From Rhypophila decipiens (lineage: Eukaryota > Ascomycota > Sordariomycetes > Sordariales > Naviculisporaceae): a stretch of DNA of 64,000 nt. Under the pieces are notes generated by a model that did not search any database, was not told the origin of the DNA, and saw only the letters and a program-made list of their open reading frames with translations. Made by a program: the position numbers and the translations under genes. Positions 10,732 to 21,185 of this stretch are shown piece by piece. Positions within the stretch are counted from its first letter, which is position 1. Every line of letters begins with the position of its first letter. The stretch is taken from NCBI GenBank assembly GCA_033297075.1, contig MU858056.1, positions 310,001-374,000 on the forward strand, written 5' to 3'.

Positions 10732-13450
10732 TCAAGCCTTGACTCCACGGGCGTTAACCTCGCCCTTCTCGCCGATCTTCAGCAAAACCCGGCATTCAGG
10801 GCAGTACCACTTTGTCGTTCGCGCCGGTACTTCGGTTAGGTCGACGCAGGCGAGATGGAACCATTCATATTTGCAGTTCTGTCATGTTGCGCAAAAGGAA
10901 AAAAACGTTACTACTCAAAATATCAAAAAACCAGGGGGTGTGAAAAAATTGCAAAACAAAAAGAATTGGGAGGATGGATCAAATAAGACTTACGTCAATG
11001 TTATTATTGTTGTCTACATTGTCGCACTGTATCATGGTGCCATAGCTGACATTATGACAGAGGCAATATCTTGCCTCGTCAGGATCGATCACGTTACCTT
11101 CATCGTCCACCTCGACGTCTCCCTCGTCGGCTGCTTCCGTCGACACTTTGCCGTCCTTGTTGGACTTGTTGCCGCCTGCTGTAGAACCCCTCTTCTTTTT
11201 CGGCGCGGCTTTGCGCTTGCCCACGGCGCTCTTACCGCCGCTGACTGTGCGGCTAATGGCGCCGGGAGGAGGCCGTTTTGTCGATCGTCGGCTCGGTGGC
11301 CGTGCTGAATCCGGCGCCGGAGTGTTGCGTGCTGTGCTGGCGCGGCGTTGGCGTTCCGATGCAAGGGTTGGCTGAGGTTCCTGACTACTGGCCTTGCCCC
11401 TTGATGCCGGACGACGGGTTACCGTGGTAGTCTGAGGAGCATTTTCTGGAGCTGTAGTCGAAGGAGCACCTCCAGTCGTGGTGGCGGTTGGCCCTGAAAC
11501 CGTCGAGTGGCTATCCGAGTCCATTTTCGGTGTGGGTTCAGCAGGTGAGGCAGCTCGAGATGTCGGTTTCGGCACCGTTAAGGCGACGTTTGTGTCCTGT
11601 TGTTGCTCTTGCACACGCGCTGACTGCGTCTTCCTTGTCTCTCGGACGGGTGGGTAGATAGGTGTCATTTTCTTCGGTGAGAGTATTGGGAGAGGTATCG
11701 GGGTCTCTGGCCCAGGGAGTTTGATAGGAGCGAGGCTTGGGTTGGCTGTCGTTGTTGTCGTCTGGCCGGCGTTGCTACTGGGAGCAGGGGACGTGGCTGA
11801 TGCTACCGACGTGCCTGACTTGGCAGTTATACTTTGCTCTTGAGCATGGATGGGGAGAGGGATTGGTGTGGTGGAGTGGACTATCTGACGCGGAGGAGGC
11901 TGAGCCGGGGTCTCATGAATCACCTGGGACGTGTTTGCTGATATCTGCGGATGAGGCACAGGAGTTTCTGTCTTGGTTCGCTTGTACGGTAATTTTGACG
12001 CTTGCCCGTCGGCCAACTCGGGCTTCTCGGCGTCAGCTTCGGGGGCGGAATCCCTCTTCCTTTTCTTCGGGGGAGGCTTTCCTTTGCCTGGTGTCGCTTT
12101 GTTTGCCTGGTCGGGTGCACTGGCCTGCGAGCCGCGTGATCCATTCATGAGTGTCTCGGCAAGCAACTTGAAATTTTTGGCAGACTCTTCTGCCTCCTCA
12201 GCTGCCATTTTTGCCAGCATTTCTCTCTTGAGCTTCTTGGCCTCATTCAGCTTCATTCCACGGTTGCTCAAGTTCTTCTCGTCCGATGCCAGAGTCTCCA
12301 TTGACAATGCGCCCAAGGGCATGCGCTCTTCTCCGGATACTGGATCCACGACAGGGACTGGCATTTTGCCCTCAAAGGGTTTGCCCTCCTCCTCGGCCTT
12401 CTGCTTCGCCAACTTGAATGCATCGATACCCCGCTTAAGGGTGAAGAGTTCACGGGCGATCATCGTATCGCTTGGGGTCCAGTTGGAGTTCTTTTTCATC
12501 CTCTTTCTAAGCCTGTTGAGCTCCCAGCCTGTGAGTTGACCCCACGGAGCCTCGGCACTCCCAGCGACTGCATTCTCGGGCGGCGGTTTGAGCTGCGCCA
12601 GGGCCGCACTGGTTGAAAGCAGATGGCTTCCAGGCACGCTCGGTGCGGGGACTGACGTCCTGGATTTAGGGACCTTGCCGGGCTTGAGCGGCTTTGTCGG
12701 CTTGACCACTTTGATTCTTGTCGGGCCATCAGATGTCGCTCTGTTTTTTCGTGTCGGCTTCCCGTCATCCTCAATGTCGTCGTCGTCACTGCTACTCTCA
12801 TCGGTAATGTACGCAAAATCGTAAAGGTCGGACGGCGCAAGTACCTCCCCGGGAACGGTCGGTCCACGTACCCCTCGAACCCTCTGGCCCTCTACGCGAA
12901 CAGATGTCTTTTGAGAAGTCGTCGCCTGAGGAGATTTGGCTGTTGCAACCGGACTCTTGGCCTCCGCTTCCGTATAGTTCTCAAGCATCGTCTCCAACTT
13001 GGAGAGAATGATTTTTATGCGAGTATGGTGCCGATTAATATTTTCGGACATGCGCACGGCCTCGGCATGGGCGTAGACGCGAGAGCTGACTCCCCGATTC
13101 ATTTTCTCGGAGATTTGGGCGCAGAGGTCGACAGGCTTCGGCCGACTCTCTGGTGACATGGTTGGAAGCTGACCCCATTGCGAAGTCAGCTCGTCCAATG
13201 ACACAGAGGCATCGACGTAGTTTTGGTCGAGATTCCCGATCAGCGTAAGAGAGCGCATGATGTCTGACGGGAGGTACTCGGTGAAATCGAGGAAATCGGT
13301 CACGGTCGCCTGGGCATCGGGATCGGCGCGCATGTCGAGAGGATTGAGAGGGCTTCGAAGCGACTCCACAGCCTGTTCGATAGGAGGTGCCATCTGACGA
13401 GGAGACACGGCCTCGTCCTCGACGGGACGGGCTACCTCTGCTGAGTCCAT
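10732..13450 (-). CDS. ING-family PHD-finger chromatin protein (Pho23/Yng-like)
   Basis: ING proteins read H3K4me3 through a C-terminal PHD finger inside Rpd3L, NuA3 or NuA4 complexes in the nucleus. Exons 10994-13450 and 10732-10878 (GTAAGT donor, 115-nt intron, phase 0) give 867 residues. Residues about 47-165 form the helical ING N-terminal domain (DFLDFTEYLPSDIMRSL; QNYVDASVSLDELTSQW). A long Pro/Thr/Ser-rich, basic middle follows. The PHD finger has C796-x-C798, C809, C821, H827-x2-C830 and C845-x2-C848, with the invariant EWFH and KWYCPEC words, and the tail GEKGEVNARG is typical of fungal ING proteins. C809 and C821 are 11 residues apart; other ING fingers have about four, and the extra residues are an Asn-rich run at the exon end. 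Size and domain order suggest Pho23 rather than Yng1/Yng2, but I cannot decide. Confidence 0.88.
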
Positions 13451-13842
13451 CTCGGGACTCTGTCGGTCATGACGCGCCAGGCGCGTGTCGACTAAAGATC
13501 CACAAACAGAGCAGGTTGTTAGGTAGATGCAACAGACGGGTACAGTGATCCCTAAAGCAGCCGTGATAGTCGACGAGCTATTTGTGCGAAGGTTTGTGGT
13601 CGGTGGACAATCAAAGTGGTGGATGTGAGCTGCAGAGGGAAGACGCGTGAAGTGCGCCGTTCGTCGTCAAGGTTGCAATGAAGCTGCTGGAGCTAACCGT
13701 CAGACGCTTGGACCACCTACCCCACATGCCATGCACTGATGCAGGTTCAAGGGTGTATTTGATTATGTAATGTAATAAGCGGACGATCCCTCGGCACGTT
13801 CCGACGAAAAGACAACAGACGGGTGGGGCTGCCGGGGCTGGC
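13451..13842. other. Promoter-side flank of the ING gene up to the first miniature element
   Basis: This is 392 bp upstream of the minus-strand ING gene. It contains no coding frame of interest and should hold that gene's leader and promoter. It ends at the target-site copy CTGGC (13838-13842) of the adjacent inverted-repeat element. Confidence 0.4.
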
Positions 13843-14044
13843 CACGTGGGCGTAGAAATGGGAGTCTGATTTTTCCAAATTCACCAGTTGTGATCAGCGC
13901 TGTGATCGCCCATATTATCACCCAAAAGCAACTAGTAAGACTCCCTATATTCTATTTTTTAGTGAGATGGTCCCCTGTAAGCCCACTATAAGAGCCTGAG
14001 TCCTCGATCTTGAAAAATCAGACTCCCATTTCTACGCCCACGTG
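13843..14044. mobile_element. Miniature inverted-repeat element, copy 1 (202 bp, 33-bp perfect TIRs)
   Basis: Bases 13843-13875 and 14012-14044 are perfect 33-bp inverted repeats beginning CACGTGGGCGTAGAAATGGG. The same five bases, CTGGC, flank both ends (13838-13842 and 14045-14049), as expected for a target-site duplication. The 136-bp interior has no coding frame. This is therefore a non-autonomous DNA transposon of MITE type. Perfect repeats and an intact duplication indicate a recent insertion. A related copy lies 57 bp away. Ends starting CAC together with a 5-bp duplication recall the Transib superfamily; that assignment is inference. Confidence 0.88.
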
Positions 14045-14101
14045 CTGGCTGAGGTTTCCAGTTTGCTACGGTCACTCCGGGCTGACACTTCGGTGAGCCT
14101 T

Positions 14102-14266
14102 CACGTGGGTGTAAAAATGGGATGTGAAGATCATAGGCTTTGTTAGTCTTTTAAGGTGTTGATCACTTTCTTCTTAACGACCTGACAAGGGCTGTTGAGG
14201 GTCTTTTCAGCGTCCATTTAAAATACTGACAGTAGGATTTTCACATCCCATTTATACGCCTATGTG
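14102..14266. mobile_element. Miniature inverted-repeat element, copy 2 (165 bp, diverged TIRs)
   Basis: The left end (14102 onward, CACGTGGGTGTAAAAATGGG) and the right end (to 14266; its reverse complement begins CACATAGGCGTATAAATGGG) form imperfect inverted repeats of about 30 bp. They match the ends of the 202-bp element at 13843-14044. The flanking pentamers GCCTT (14097-14101) and GCCTT (14267-14271) are identical, again a 5-bp duplication. The interior is AT-rich and unrelated to copy 1. The mismatched ends suggest an older insertion or a sister subfamily. Confidence 0.82.
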
Positions 14267-15088
14267 GCCTTCAATGGGCTTGAATCACTTGGTTGGTGAG
14301 CCACAGCCTGACACCATCTCCACGATATCATCCAAACAATACCACAGCTGGCTGTTATTGAAGCCGGAAGCACAAAGGTTTATGAGATGACTCGAGGAGC
14401 TTAAACCCAGAAACGAATGAATTGGGGATTCTTTTATGATGCTATCGAAGTATCGATGCGTTGAATGATTGTGTCTATACTAGCTGCAAAACTATCTAGA
14501 TACAGGAGAAACTGTCGATTTGCCCAGACAGAAATTTCCGAAAAGACGGCAATCAAGTTTGCAAATTCTCAAGCTCCCTTTCTGACCATCGTCACCGTCT
14601 AGTGAAAAACGACCTATCGCCGCCACCTTAATCTCCAGTTGCATCATCAGGAACACTGATCAGGCTGTGAAGAAGAGGGGGAAAGAAAACATCGACCGAT
14701 ATTAGGAAATAAAGCCTTGAGCTTGGAAATATGCAATTCCTAATTACACCACAGCCACGTTTGCCCTCCAATATGCTTACCGAACAGATATCGGTCCTCT
14801 CATGAGCTCGGTGAGAGAAACGAGAATCATGGCCTTGATCGTTCCAAATAACCAATAGAAAAACAGAAGAAAGAAATAGAGGAACAGGAGAAAGTAACAA
14901 GGATCTGATGGTCAACGAAAGCCGAAGCAAAAAGATAACAAAAAAAGGGTGGAAAACGACCAATTCAAAGTTCAGAACAAGCGGGGAAAAAAAGACTAAA
15001 CCAATGCTCCAAAGAAAAAGAGTCAAGCCAGGGAATGAAGAGGGAAAATCCCAAAATCCTCAAACGTTTGCCCAGCCCAACAACCATC
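14267..15088. other. Gene-free stretch between miniature elements and bactofilin-like gene
   Basis: There are 822 bp without a supported gene. From about 14860 to 15060 the plus strand is strongly A/purine-rich, which would be a pyrimidine-rich 3' untranslated region of the minus-strand gene that ends at 15089. Frames on both strands here are low-complexity and unlikely to be translated. Confidence 0.4.
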
Positions 15089-15916
15089 CTAGCTATTCCT
15101 CTGGATCAATTTCGCACCATGGATCGTCTCCCCTTCCTCAGTTTCGTACCACGACTGGTCGCCAACGGTGGTGAGTGATGCATATGCCGTCAACGATTGG
15201 CATTTCATATACCCGTTGATAGTAAGAGCACCCCATACCTCCACCGGTGCATTAACAATAAACGTCCCGTTGATTTTGAGTTTTCCAAAGATCTTCACCT
15301 TGTCTCTATATCATTTGGATTCTCGTCAGTCTTCTTGGCCACTCTCTTTTCTCGTTTCTCTTATTGTCATAGTATTCACAACTTACACACACTGCGCGCT
15401 CCCATTAATCTTGACGTTCCCCATGGATTTTAACTTGCCACTGCAGGTCAAGTTCCCGTTGATGTCAATGTTGCCATATGCCTCGATCCGGTCCTTGACG
15501 TGAAAGTCTCCCGAGAAACTGACGGCTCCCATGGACTTGACAGACCCATCGACTTCCATTGGCCCTCTGAGCTCGATGGACGAATCTGACTTGACGCTCT
15601 TCTTCTTCTTGACTGCCACCGCGGCCTGTTGTGGTTGATCTGTTGACGATGACGCTACCGTCTGGTAGGTTGACATGTCGTCGAATGTCATGACTTGCTC
15701 GTAGTCGTACATTGACATTGTCGATGATTCTGCTGCTGCTGCTGCTGCTTCGGATTCGACGGTGGTTGGGGAAAGGGCTGTCGCTGAGGACGATGGATCA
15801 GAGGCCGTGGCTTCTGGTCTAAGTGCCTGGGGCTCGAAGCTTGTTGCTGTTGTTCCTGTGGGGGTTGGTACAGAAGACGATGTTGTTGGTGAATCGACTT
15901 GTGTTTCTTTGTTCAT
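15089..15916 (-). CDS. Bactofilin-like beta-helix (polymer-forming) protein
   Basis: Exons 15387-15916 and 15089-15305 (GTAAGT donor, TAG acceptor, phase 2) encode 248 residues. Residues 1-105 are Ser/Thr/Ala-rich and disordered. From about 108 to 230 short repeated strands carry regularly spaced Gly and Val/Ile: IELRGPMEVDGSVKSMGAV, DINGNLTCSGKLKSMGNV, KIFGKLKINGTFIVNAPVEV, ALTINGYMKC. This is the pattern of the right-handed beta-helix of bactofilins (DUF583), self-polymerising cytoskeletal scaffold proteins best known from bacteria. Several fungi carry such genes, but their role is not established to my knowledge. There is no signal peptide or membrane span, so a cytosolic scaffold is likely. 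The start ATG at 15916 is the first in frame. Being polymer-forming is inferred from the repeat alone. Confidence 0.75.
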
Positions 15917-18170
15917 GAGACAGTTCCAACTAAAGCAGATATCTTTTTGAGGCTGTTGATGTTGCTTTAGAGATGGCAGATTCGTAGATGGTTATGACCT
16001 GGTGTCGAGATGAGGCCTCTACATGTTGGCGATGATGGGGGGCAGTCCTCTGACTATATAGAAAAACATATGGAGGACAGACTGGAAATATACAAAAGAG
16101 GAAATAGTTGATGAAGGGGATAAAGAGTCAGGACAAGAAGGGCGGACTCCTTGGCCGAAGTGACAGACGGTGTCACCTTTCCAGGCATTGGCATGGGGAA
16201 GTGGTCCTAGCCCGGGCTCGACGATGAACCGTAGTGGTTCGATGCCTACCAAGTTCGGTAGCCAGAGAGAAGGTCGCTACCCTTTCCCCCATACAAAGAG
16301 ATACCCTAGTTGGAAAGAAGAGGCTATCCCGCTCCCCATGGCTACTTGGGGCGTCTGTCTGCCTGTCGAGCACTGACCGACTAACATGCCGAGAGCCTAA
16401 CCTGAAATCAGGTGTGAGTCCTAGGTTACCCGTCGAAGACTTTCGCACGGGTTATCCTGGGACCCTTTTCCTCTTCGGGATGGCACTGGGAGTCTCTGAC
16501 CCGGGTGAAGTGACGAGGACTGTCACGCGTGGCACGCTGACTCCACAGCCCTGGCTCTCCTGCCTGCGACATTACGTGCACGTACATGACGCCGTTGAAG
16601 ATGAGGACAGACGAAGAGACATTTCATTACACATGTAACCCATTTGCCTAGCCTCCACCCCACTGGATGAACCGAATGGACAGGTATGGAAGAGGCAGGG
16701 AGACAGGGAGGAGAAGGGACAGGGGACCAACAGCCGAAAGCAAAGCTTTCTTCTTCTGGCGTTTGTCGGCGGATGGAAAGTACCTACCGCGGGCGGTGGA
16801 CCAACCAAAGGAGAGGACCGAAATACCTTGTCAACGACCAGAGGCTCGCAGCGCGGCTCTTGAAGAGAGGGATGAGTGCATGTGTGTGAGATAAATAGCG
16901 GAAAGAGAAGACAGTTGTCAGACGCAACACGCGATTGGACAATATATCAAATGCTCAAGCAAGTCAAGAGGCGCAGTTGCAGTTTTTTTCTGATTGCTAT
17001 TTCGTGTCCTGGTCTTTCTTTCCATCGAGGGCAAGAGCAAGTCGGTTACACCAGCCGTATGTAAGAAAGAGAGTAAGAACCTTTCCAAAGCCGAAATCGA
17101 CATCGCAGATTCTGATGATAGCCTCGCTAAGCAGGTCCTGGATGGTAAGAGCTATCTGCAAGGAGGAGGTTGTTTGTCCATTAGGGGAGGCCGCCGCCCA
17201 AGCCCCGTGCAAGTGGTTGTCTCAAGTTTTCTTTATTTGGTGGAGACTTCGGTTTCCGCACGATGCACATGTGTCGAACGGAGTCCAGGTCCGGTTTGGC
17301 TTGGTACCAAGGAAAAGAAAGGCGTATGAATAATCCCACCTGATTGGCCAGTTTTCTCGCCGAACACCCAACTAAAAATAAGGCGCAGCAGGGCTGAGGC
17401 TTGGTTCTGAGATACAAAGAAAAATATTATTCTGCTCATTCAGGTCAGGAATTCGAGAAAAAAATCTGCAGTAAAGAAATCGGTATCTCTCACCGTTGGA
17501 GATGGCCGAGAGATGAGGGGAATTGCATTCGGTTTAATCAAACGAGTAAGTTCGACGGAAATCCGATTTCCATGACGTCCATATCCGCTCCTCGCCCCAG
17601 AACGCCTTACCTTCGCGCCAGAGTCTCAGCTGAGCCCAATATCCATAACCCCACCACCGATAGATTATATCGAAATGTTTTTTCTGCAGGTGAATGGCCC
17701 GGGACAACACAGCTTCTGCCGAGCATAATCGGTTCACTTCACTCGCAAAAGGGTTCGATCCCGGGTTGAGGCTGCAGTCCGAATAATATCCATCCTCATC
17801 AGTCCCACCGAGGATGAACCCCCCAACCCCCGCCTTTGATTCCCATAACGTCTAAACTTCAACCAAAGGAAATGGTAACACATATGTAGGACTATCGGCT
17901 GAAGAGCCGAGTGGAGATGGGTGAGCGTGCGTAGCCCTCAAACACAGGGCTGTAGACCTAAGGGCAGGGATATGTTGCTCGGTTGCCTTGCAGAAAAACA
18001 GAAGTGGCGGCGACTGATACTTCGAAGCGGTTGAGGTCATCACCAGTCTGTTGATCTGCATGTATGAATACTCTCCAAGCTCGCCGTGGCTTGCCTCAAC
18101 GGTTCGCGACCATCCAAGACGGATGTCATGTGATTCGTCTCCCCCCAGAGAGAGTAGTTACAAATATATC
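15917..18170. other. Gene-free 2.25-kb region
   Basis: It lies between the starts of the bactofilin-like gene and the 3' end of the membrane protein gene, both on the minus strand. No frame shows a known domain or plausible splicing. Frames at 16234-16638 and 17401-17769 (plus) read as noise. The motif GGTTCGATCCC near 17755 looks like a tRNA T-arm but does not fold. Expected content is the bactofilin promoter and leader plus the neighbour's 3' end. Confidence 0.4.
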
Positions 18171-19698
18171 TTAAATGCTGCCGACATATCTCAATGATAA
18201 ACCAGTGGCCAGAGTAGCCGTGGCCCACACTCCAGCCCAAACAGCCGCGCCGAGTGACTCGACGCCTCTGATCGTCAGCGTGCATTGCAGATATGTGCTG
18301 ACTGCCGTGGCCAAGACGGCGGCTGCAGTTCGTTTGATCGAGACTTTGGTTTGTGTTGTGTACCCCCACAAGTTCCAGGCGACTGTCTGCCCGAGGGTGG
18401 CACTGACGGGGTCAAAGTCCGCGGACTGTTCATCCTCCGCAGTTTGTGGGGTAGTAACAAGCGGCGTAAAGATAAACGTTCGCGCAGCTATCCCGAACAG
18501 CAGGCTGAGGACCAGCATGTCCGGCCTCCTCCCGAGACCGAGAAGGACGGCATCCGTAGCAGGCTCGACGGTTGGAATGTCAACAAAATGCAAGACCAAG
18601 GTGGTGGGAAGAAACGTGCGGCATGCCAGGAACAGCACCACGTTGTAGACGAGACCAGCCAATATCGAGGTCAGCACCTGGATTCCCCTGTCGATGACGA
18701 TCTCCCGGTTGGGTGTGCCAGGTGCGGCTGAGTGCGCGCCTGAGAGCTCGCGAAAGAGGAGGAAGGGCACAAAATATGATACGACGTTGGAGACGAGATA
18801 GACGCCAGCGGTCAGAGGACGAATGCCATAAAAGACAGAAAGGAGGTAAGCCTGCAAACGTGGGCATTAGTGCCGAGCTGCGCCCAGGTGTGTGGAGGGA
18901 TACAGAGAGAAAGACATGATGCCATGTATGGAAGGCATGCAGTAAATTCCCCGGTCGGGTTCGCCGCATAGAAGCACACATATGCGGCTTCACGAGACCG
19001 CTCGCTATGTGTACCACATCCACGACTGGGGTTGTGGGTGACAGATAATCCGAGGAAGTGTACTCACAGTCGGGCCATGCGACAGTAGCGCAAGTGACGC
19101 AAGATCATAACCGTCGTAGTCGCCGAACCAACCCAAAGTGAGGAGGAATCTGCCATGCCAGTCAGTACGGATATCAACAAGTTGGTGGAAAATTAATTGG
19201 CCGAGCTGAGGTGACAGTGCCCTCAGCCCTAAACCTGCAAGGCAACGAGGGCGAAAATACGGATAAAGGTGGGATGAAGTATCCGGTGTAAGGCTAGGTC
19301 AGACCCGGGCATCTGAAACCAACACACAAGATGAGATGATAGATGAAGGAGACAAGCAACACCTACATCTTCCAGCCAGCAGACACAATGGTTCCCAACA
19401 TGGAGTCTGACTCCCTTGCAATGCTTGTCAGCTCATCTTGTGTCAACCACTTCAAACCCGCCTCTGATACGGACGAGAGACTGAAGTTAAGTAACAGAGC
19501 TAGGCCGAAGCGTGCAAGATCGGGCAGTCGGTCTCGGGCGGACCTAGCGCGTTGCTGAGCTCGATCCACCACGGATGTCATTGATGAGGCTGCAGCCGTC
19601 GTTGCATCAACGGTCTTCTTCTCCGCGACCGCGACCGCAGCAGCCGCGTTCTCGGCGTTCTTCTTTCGTCCCATTTGCGCGCGGCTGCGGGTAGCCAT
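18171..19698 (-). CDS. Fungal multi-spanning membrane protein of unknown function
   Basis: Exons 19367-19698, 19068-19149 and 18171-18851 give 364 residues. Introns are 217 and 216 nt, unusually long for this window, with donors GTAGGT and GTGAGT and phases 2 and 0. The N-terminus is charged, Ala/Lys-rich and disordered. Hydrophobic spans then alternate with short loops, including GWFGDYDGYDLASLALLSHG and FYGIRPLTAGVYLVSNVVSY. The join SAGWK-I-FLLTLGWFGDYD matches how I remember orthologs reading, with no extra residues between. The family is conserved among filamentous ascomycetes; I know no function. The ATG at 19698 (MATRSRAQMG) is preferred over an in-frame ATG 43 codons upstream because the extra residues look like leader sequence. 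Confidence 0.7.
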
Positions 19699-19909
19699 GG
19701 GATGTCTAGTGTTGTACTGTGGAATTGCGCGTATGGTGTGTGGAGTGTTGTTGTGTTTGGTGTGACGAAAGTATGTCAAGGTTCCCTCGATCTTGCGCGC
19801 CGTTATCAGAATGCGCCAGGTTGCCAACGCCCGACGACCGACAGTTCAGACCCTAGCCTGGAATGCAACAATAAATGGTCAAGTTGGCAGATGAGAGGCG
19901 AGGCACCGG

Positions 19910-20332
19910 CTAGGATTCGCAGCCCACTTCAAATCCGGGACTTGGTATCGGGTTTGAGGCTGGGAAGAACTTAAGCAGCGGGCTGTTGCAACCGAGCTGT
20001 TTGGAAATATAAATCCAGATGGGGTATGATAATTCGAAGGTGGTCCCGGAAGCTGGTCGGAGGTTCAATTGTCCGCTCTTAGCATTCTCATTCAATCGCC
20101 TTTCTATGAGCCGAAAATCCAGGGCTAGATTCGGACCGTCGAATACGATATCTGGTGAGTCGTTTTGCGAGGTTTTGAAAAAAATCATGTAGGAGGAGAA
20201 GCTGGTGAAATCGGAGTCGGGAGATGCATTCTTCCCCTCCACCAACGTCTTGATGATCCCAGTGGAGTCAGTGACGTCTTGCCGATTTTTGGAGTAACCC
20301 TGGACAAGCTGCTGATCCTCCACACAATCCAC
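19910..20332 (-). CDS. Possible gene or gene fragment, unrecognised
   Basis: A 140-codon minus-strand frame has coding-like codon choice (many C- and T-ending codons) and a varied, soluble-looking composition with words such as DFRLIERRLNENAKSGQ and FELSYPIWIYISKQLG. It starts just downstream of an acceptor-like CTTAACAG (20334-20341), so it could be the last exon of a larger gene. Upstream lies a frame with a hydrophobic stretch (TPTLLALAALLV) but no clean start. I do not recognise a family. It could be an orphan gene, a decayed gene, or chance. Confidence 0.3.
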   Translation of the reverse strand: MDCVEDQQLVQGYSKNRQDVTDSTGIIKTLVEGKNASPDSDFTSFSSYMIFFKTSQNDSPDIVFDGPNLALDFRLIERRLNENAKSGQLNLRPASGTTFELSYPIWIYISKQLGCNSPLLKFFPASNPIPSPGFEVGCES

Positions 20333-21185
20333 CTGTTAAGCTTTGCCCCACCTTTTGAACCTGACATGCCTGACAAGCAGAGCTGCCAGAGCTAGCAAAG
20401 TGGGGGTGATTGTCAAGACTCTCTTGAAGCCAGAGAGAATGCTTGACTTGAGACTTGGAAAAAGAAGAGATGCAGGGATGAAGATAATCTAATGGGTTGA
20501 ATGAGAATGGCAAAACATTCAATCGTGTTCTTATCACTGATATCAAAAGCCCTACGTTCGATGTGCTGCCGACAGCCGAGAGTGGCATGATGCATCTATC
20601 CCCACATGCATCGTCTCGCATCCCCCGTCAGACCGACCTTGTCACAAAATACAGCATGACCCTCCATCTGTTGCGAGTCGTCCTTGCCTACGAGCGAGCG
20701 ACCATGGCCTTGTCCCATCTCTGGGAACGGTGAGTACAGCCTTTTCTTTTTCGCAACAAGCAACTAACTGAAATCACCACTCCATCCTCGCAAAAGGCTA
20801 AATCACTTGTCATTTCAAAACGACCAAGACAGCAAGATTACTTGTGATACGTTGAATTTGGCTCGCGGCTCTTGTTTCATCCCGAACAAAAGGGGTGCCC
20901 CCATGCCAGAAAAAGAGAACAACAACAACACACTCTTTTGTCTCAGGACAGCCCATCGCTTGCTCAATAATTTCGAGGCATCCGCTCAACGCTCGCACAC
21001 GACACTCACTTTAACCTCGTGGAGTTTTGACTGTGTCCACCAGCTCTGGACGAACAACAATACTCCCCACTCTTCGGTGCTAAGTGTCGTTGGCGGAGCA
21101 GTCCTCATTTACATGGTTTGATATAGGTATACAAAAGAAAACTAATCCGTCATCAGCATTGTCATAAGTCTCCGATAACATCGGC
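20333..21185. other. Intergenic region downstream of the C2H2 gene
   Basis: This 853-bp gap lies 3' of the C2H2 gene. It holds only short unrelated frames and the possible upstream exon material of the unrecognised frame at 19910-20332. I see no RNA gene or repeat. Confidence 0.35.

Noticed and set aside
10988..11020. GTAGAC as the ING intron donor
   Set aside because: Weaker than the GTAAGT 24 nt downstream and would leave only three residues between zinc ligands; left as an alternative to test.
17740..17790. tRNA T-arm-like GGTTCGATCCC
   Set aside because: The T stem fails at its third pair and no matching acceptor or D arm could be placed upstream on either strand.
19235..19312. Constitutive coding exon in intron 1 of the membrane protein gene
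   Set aside because: Only one frame is open and it does not match the phase of the upstream exon; direct joining of 19367 to 19149 is in phase and gives the conserved sequence. Kept only as a possible cassette exon.
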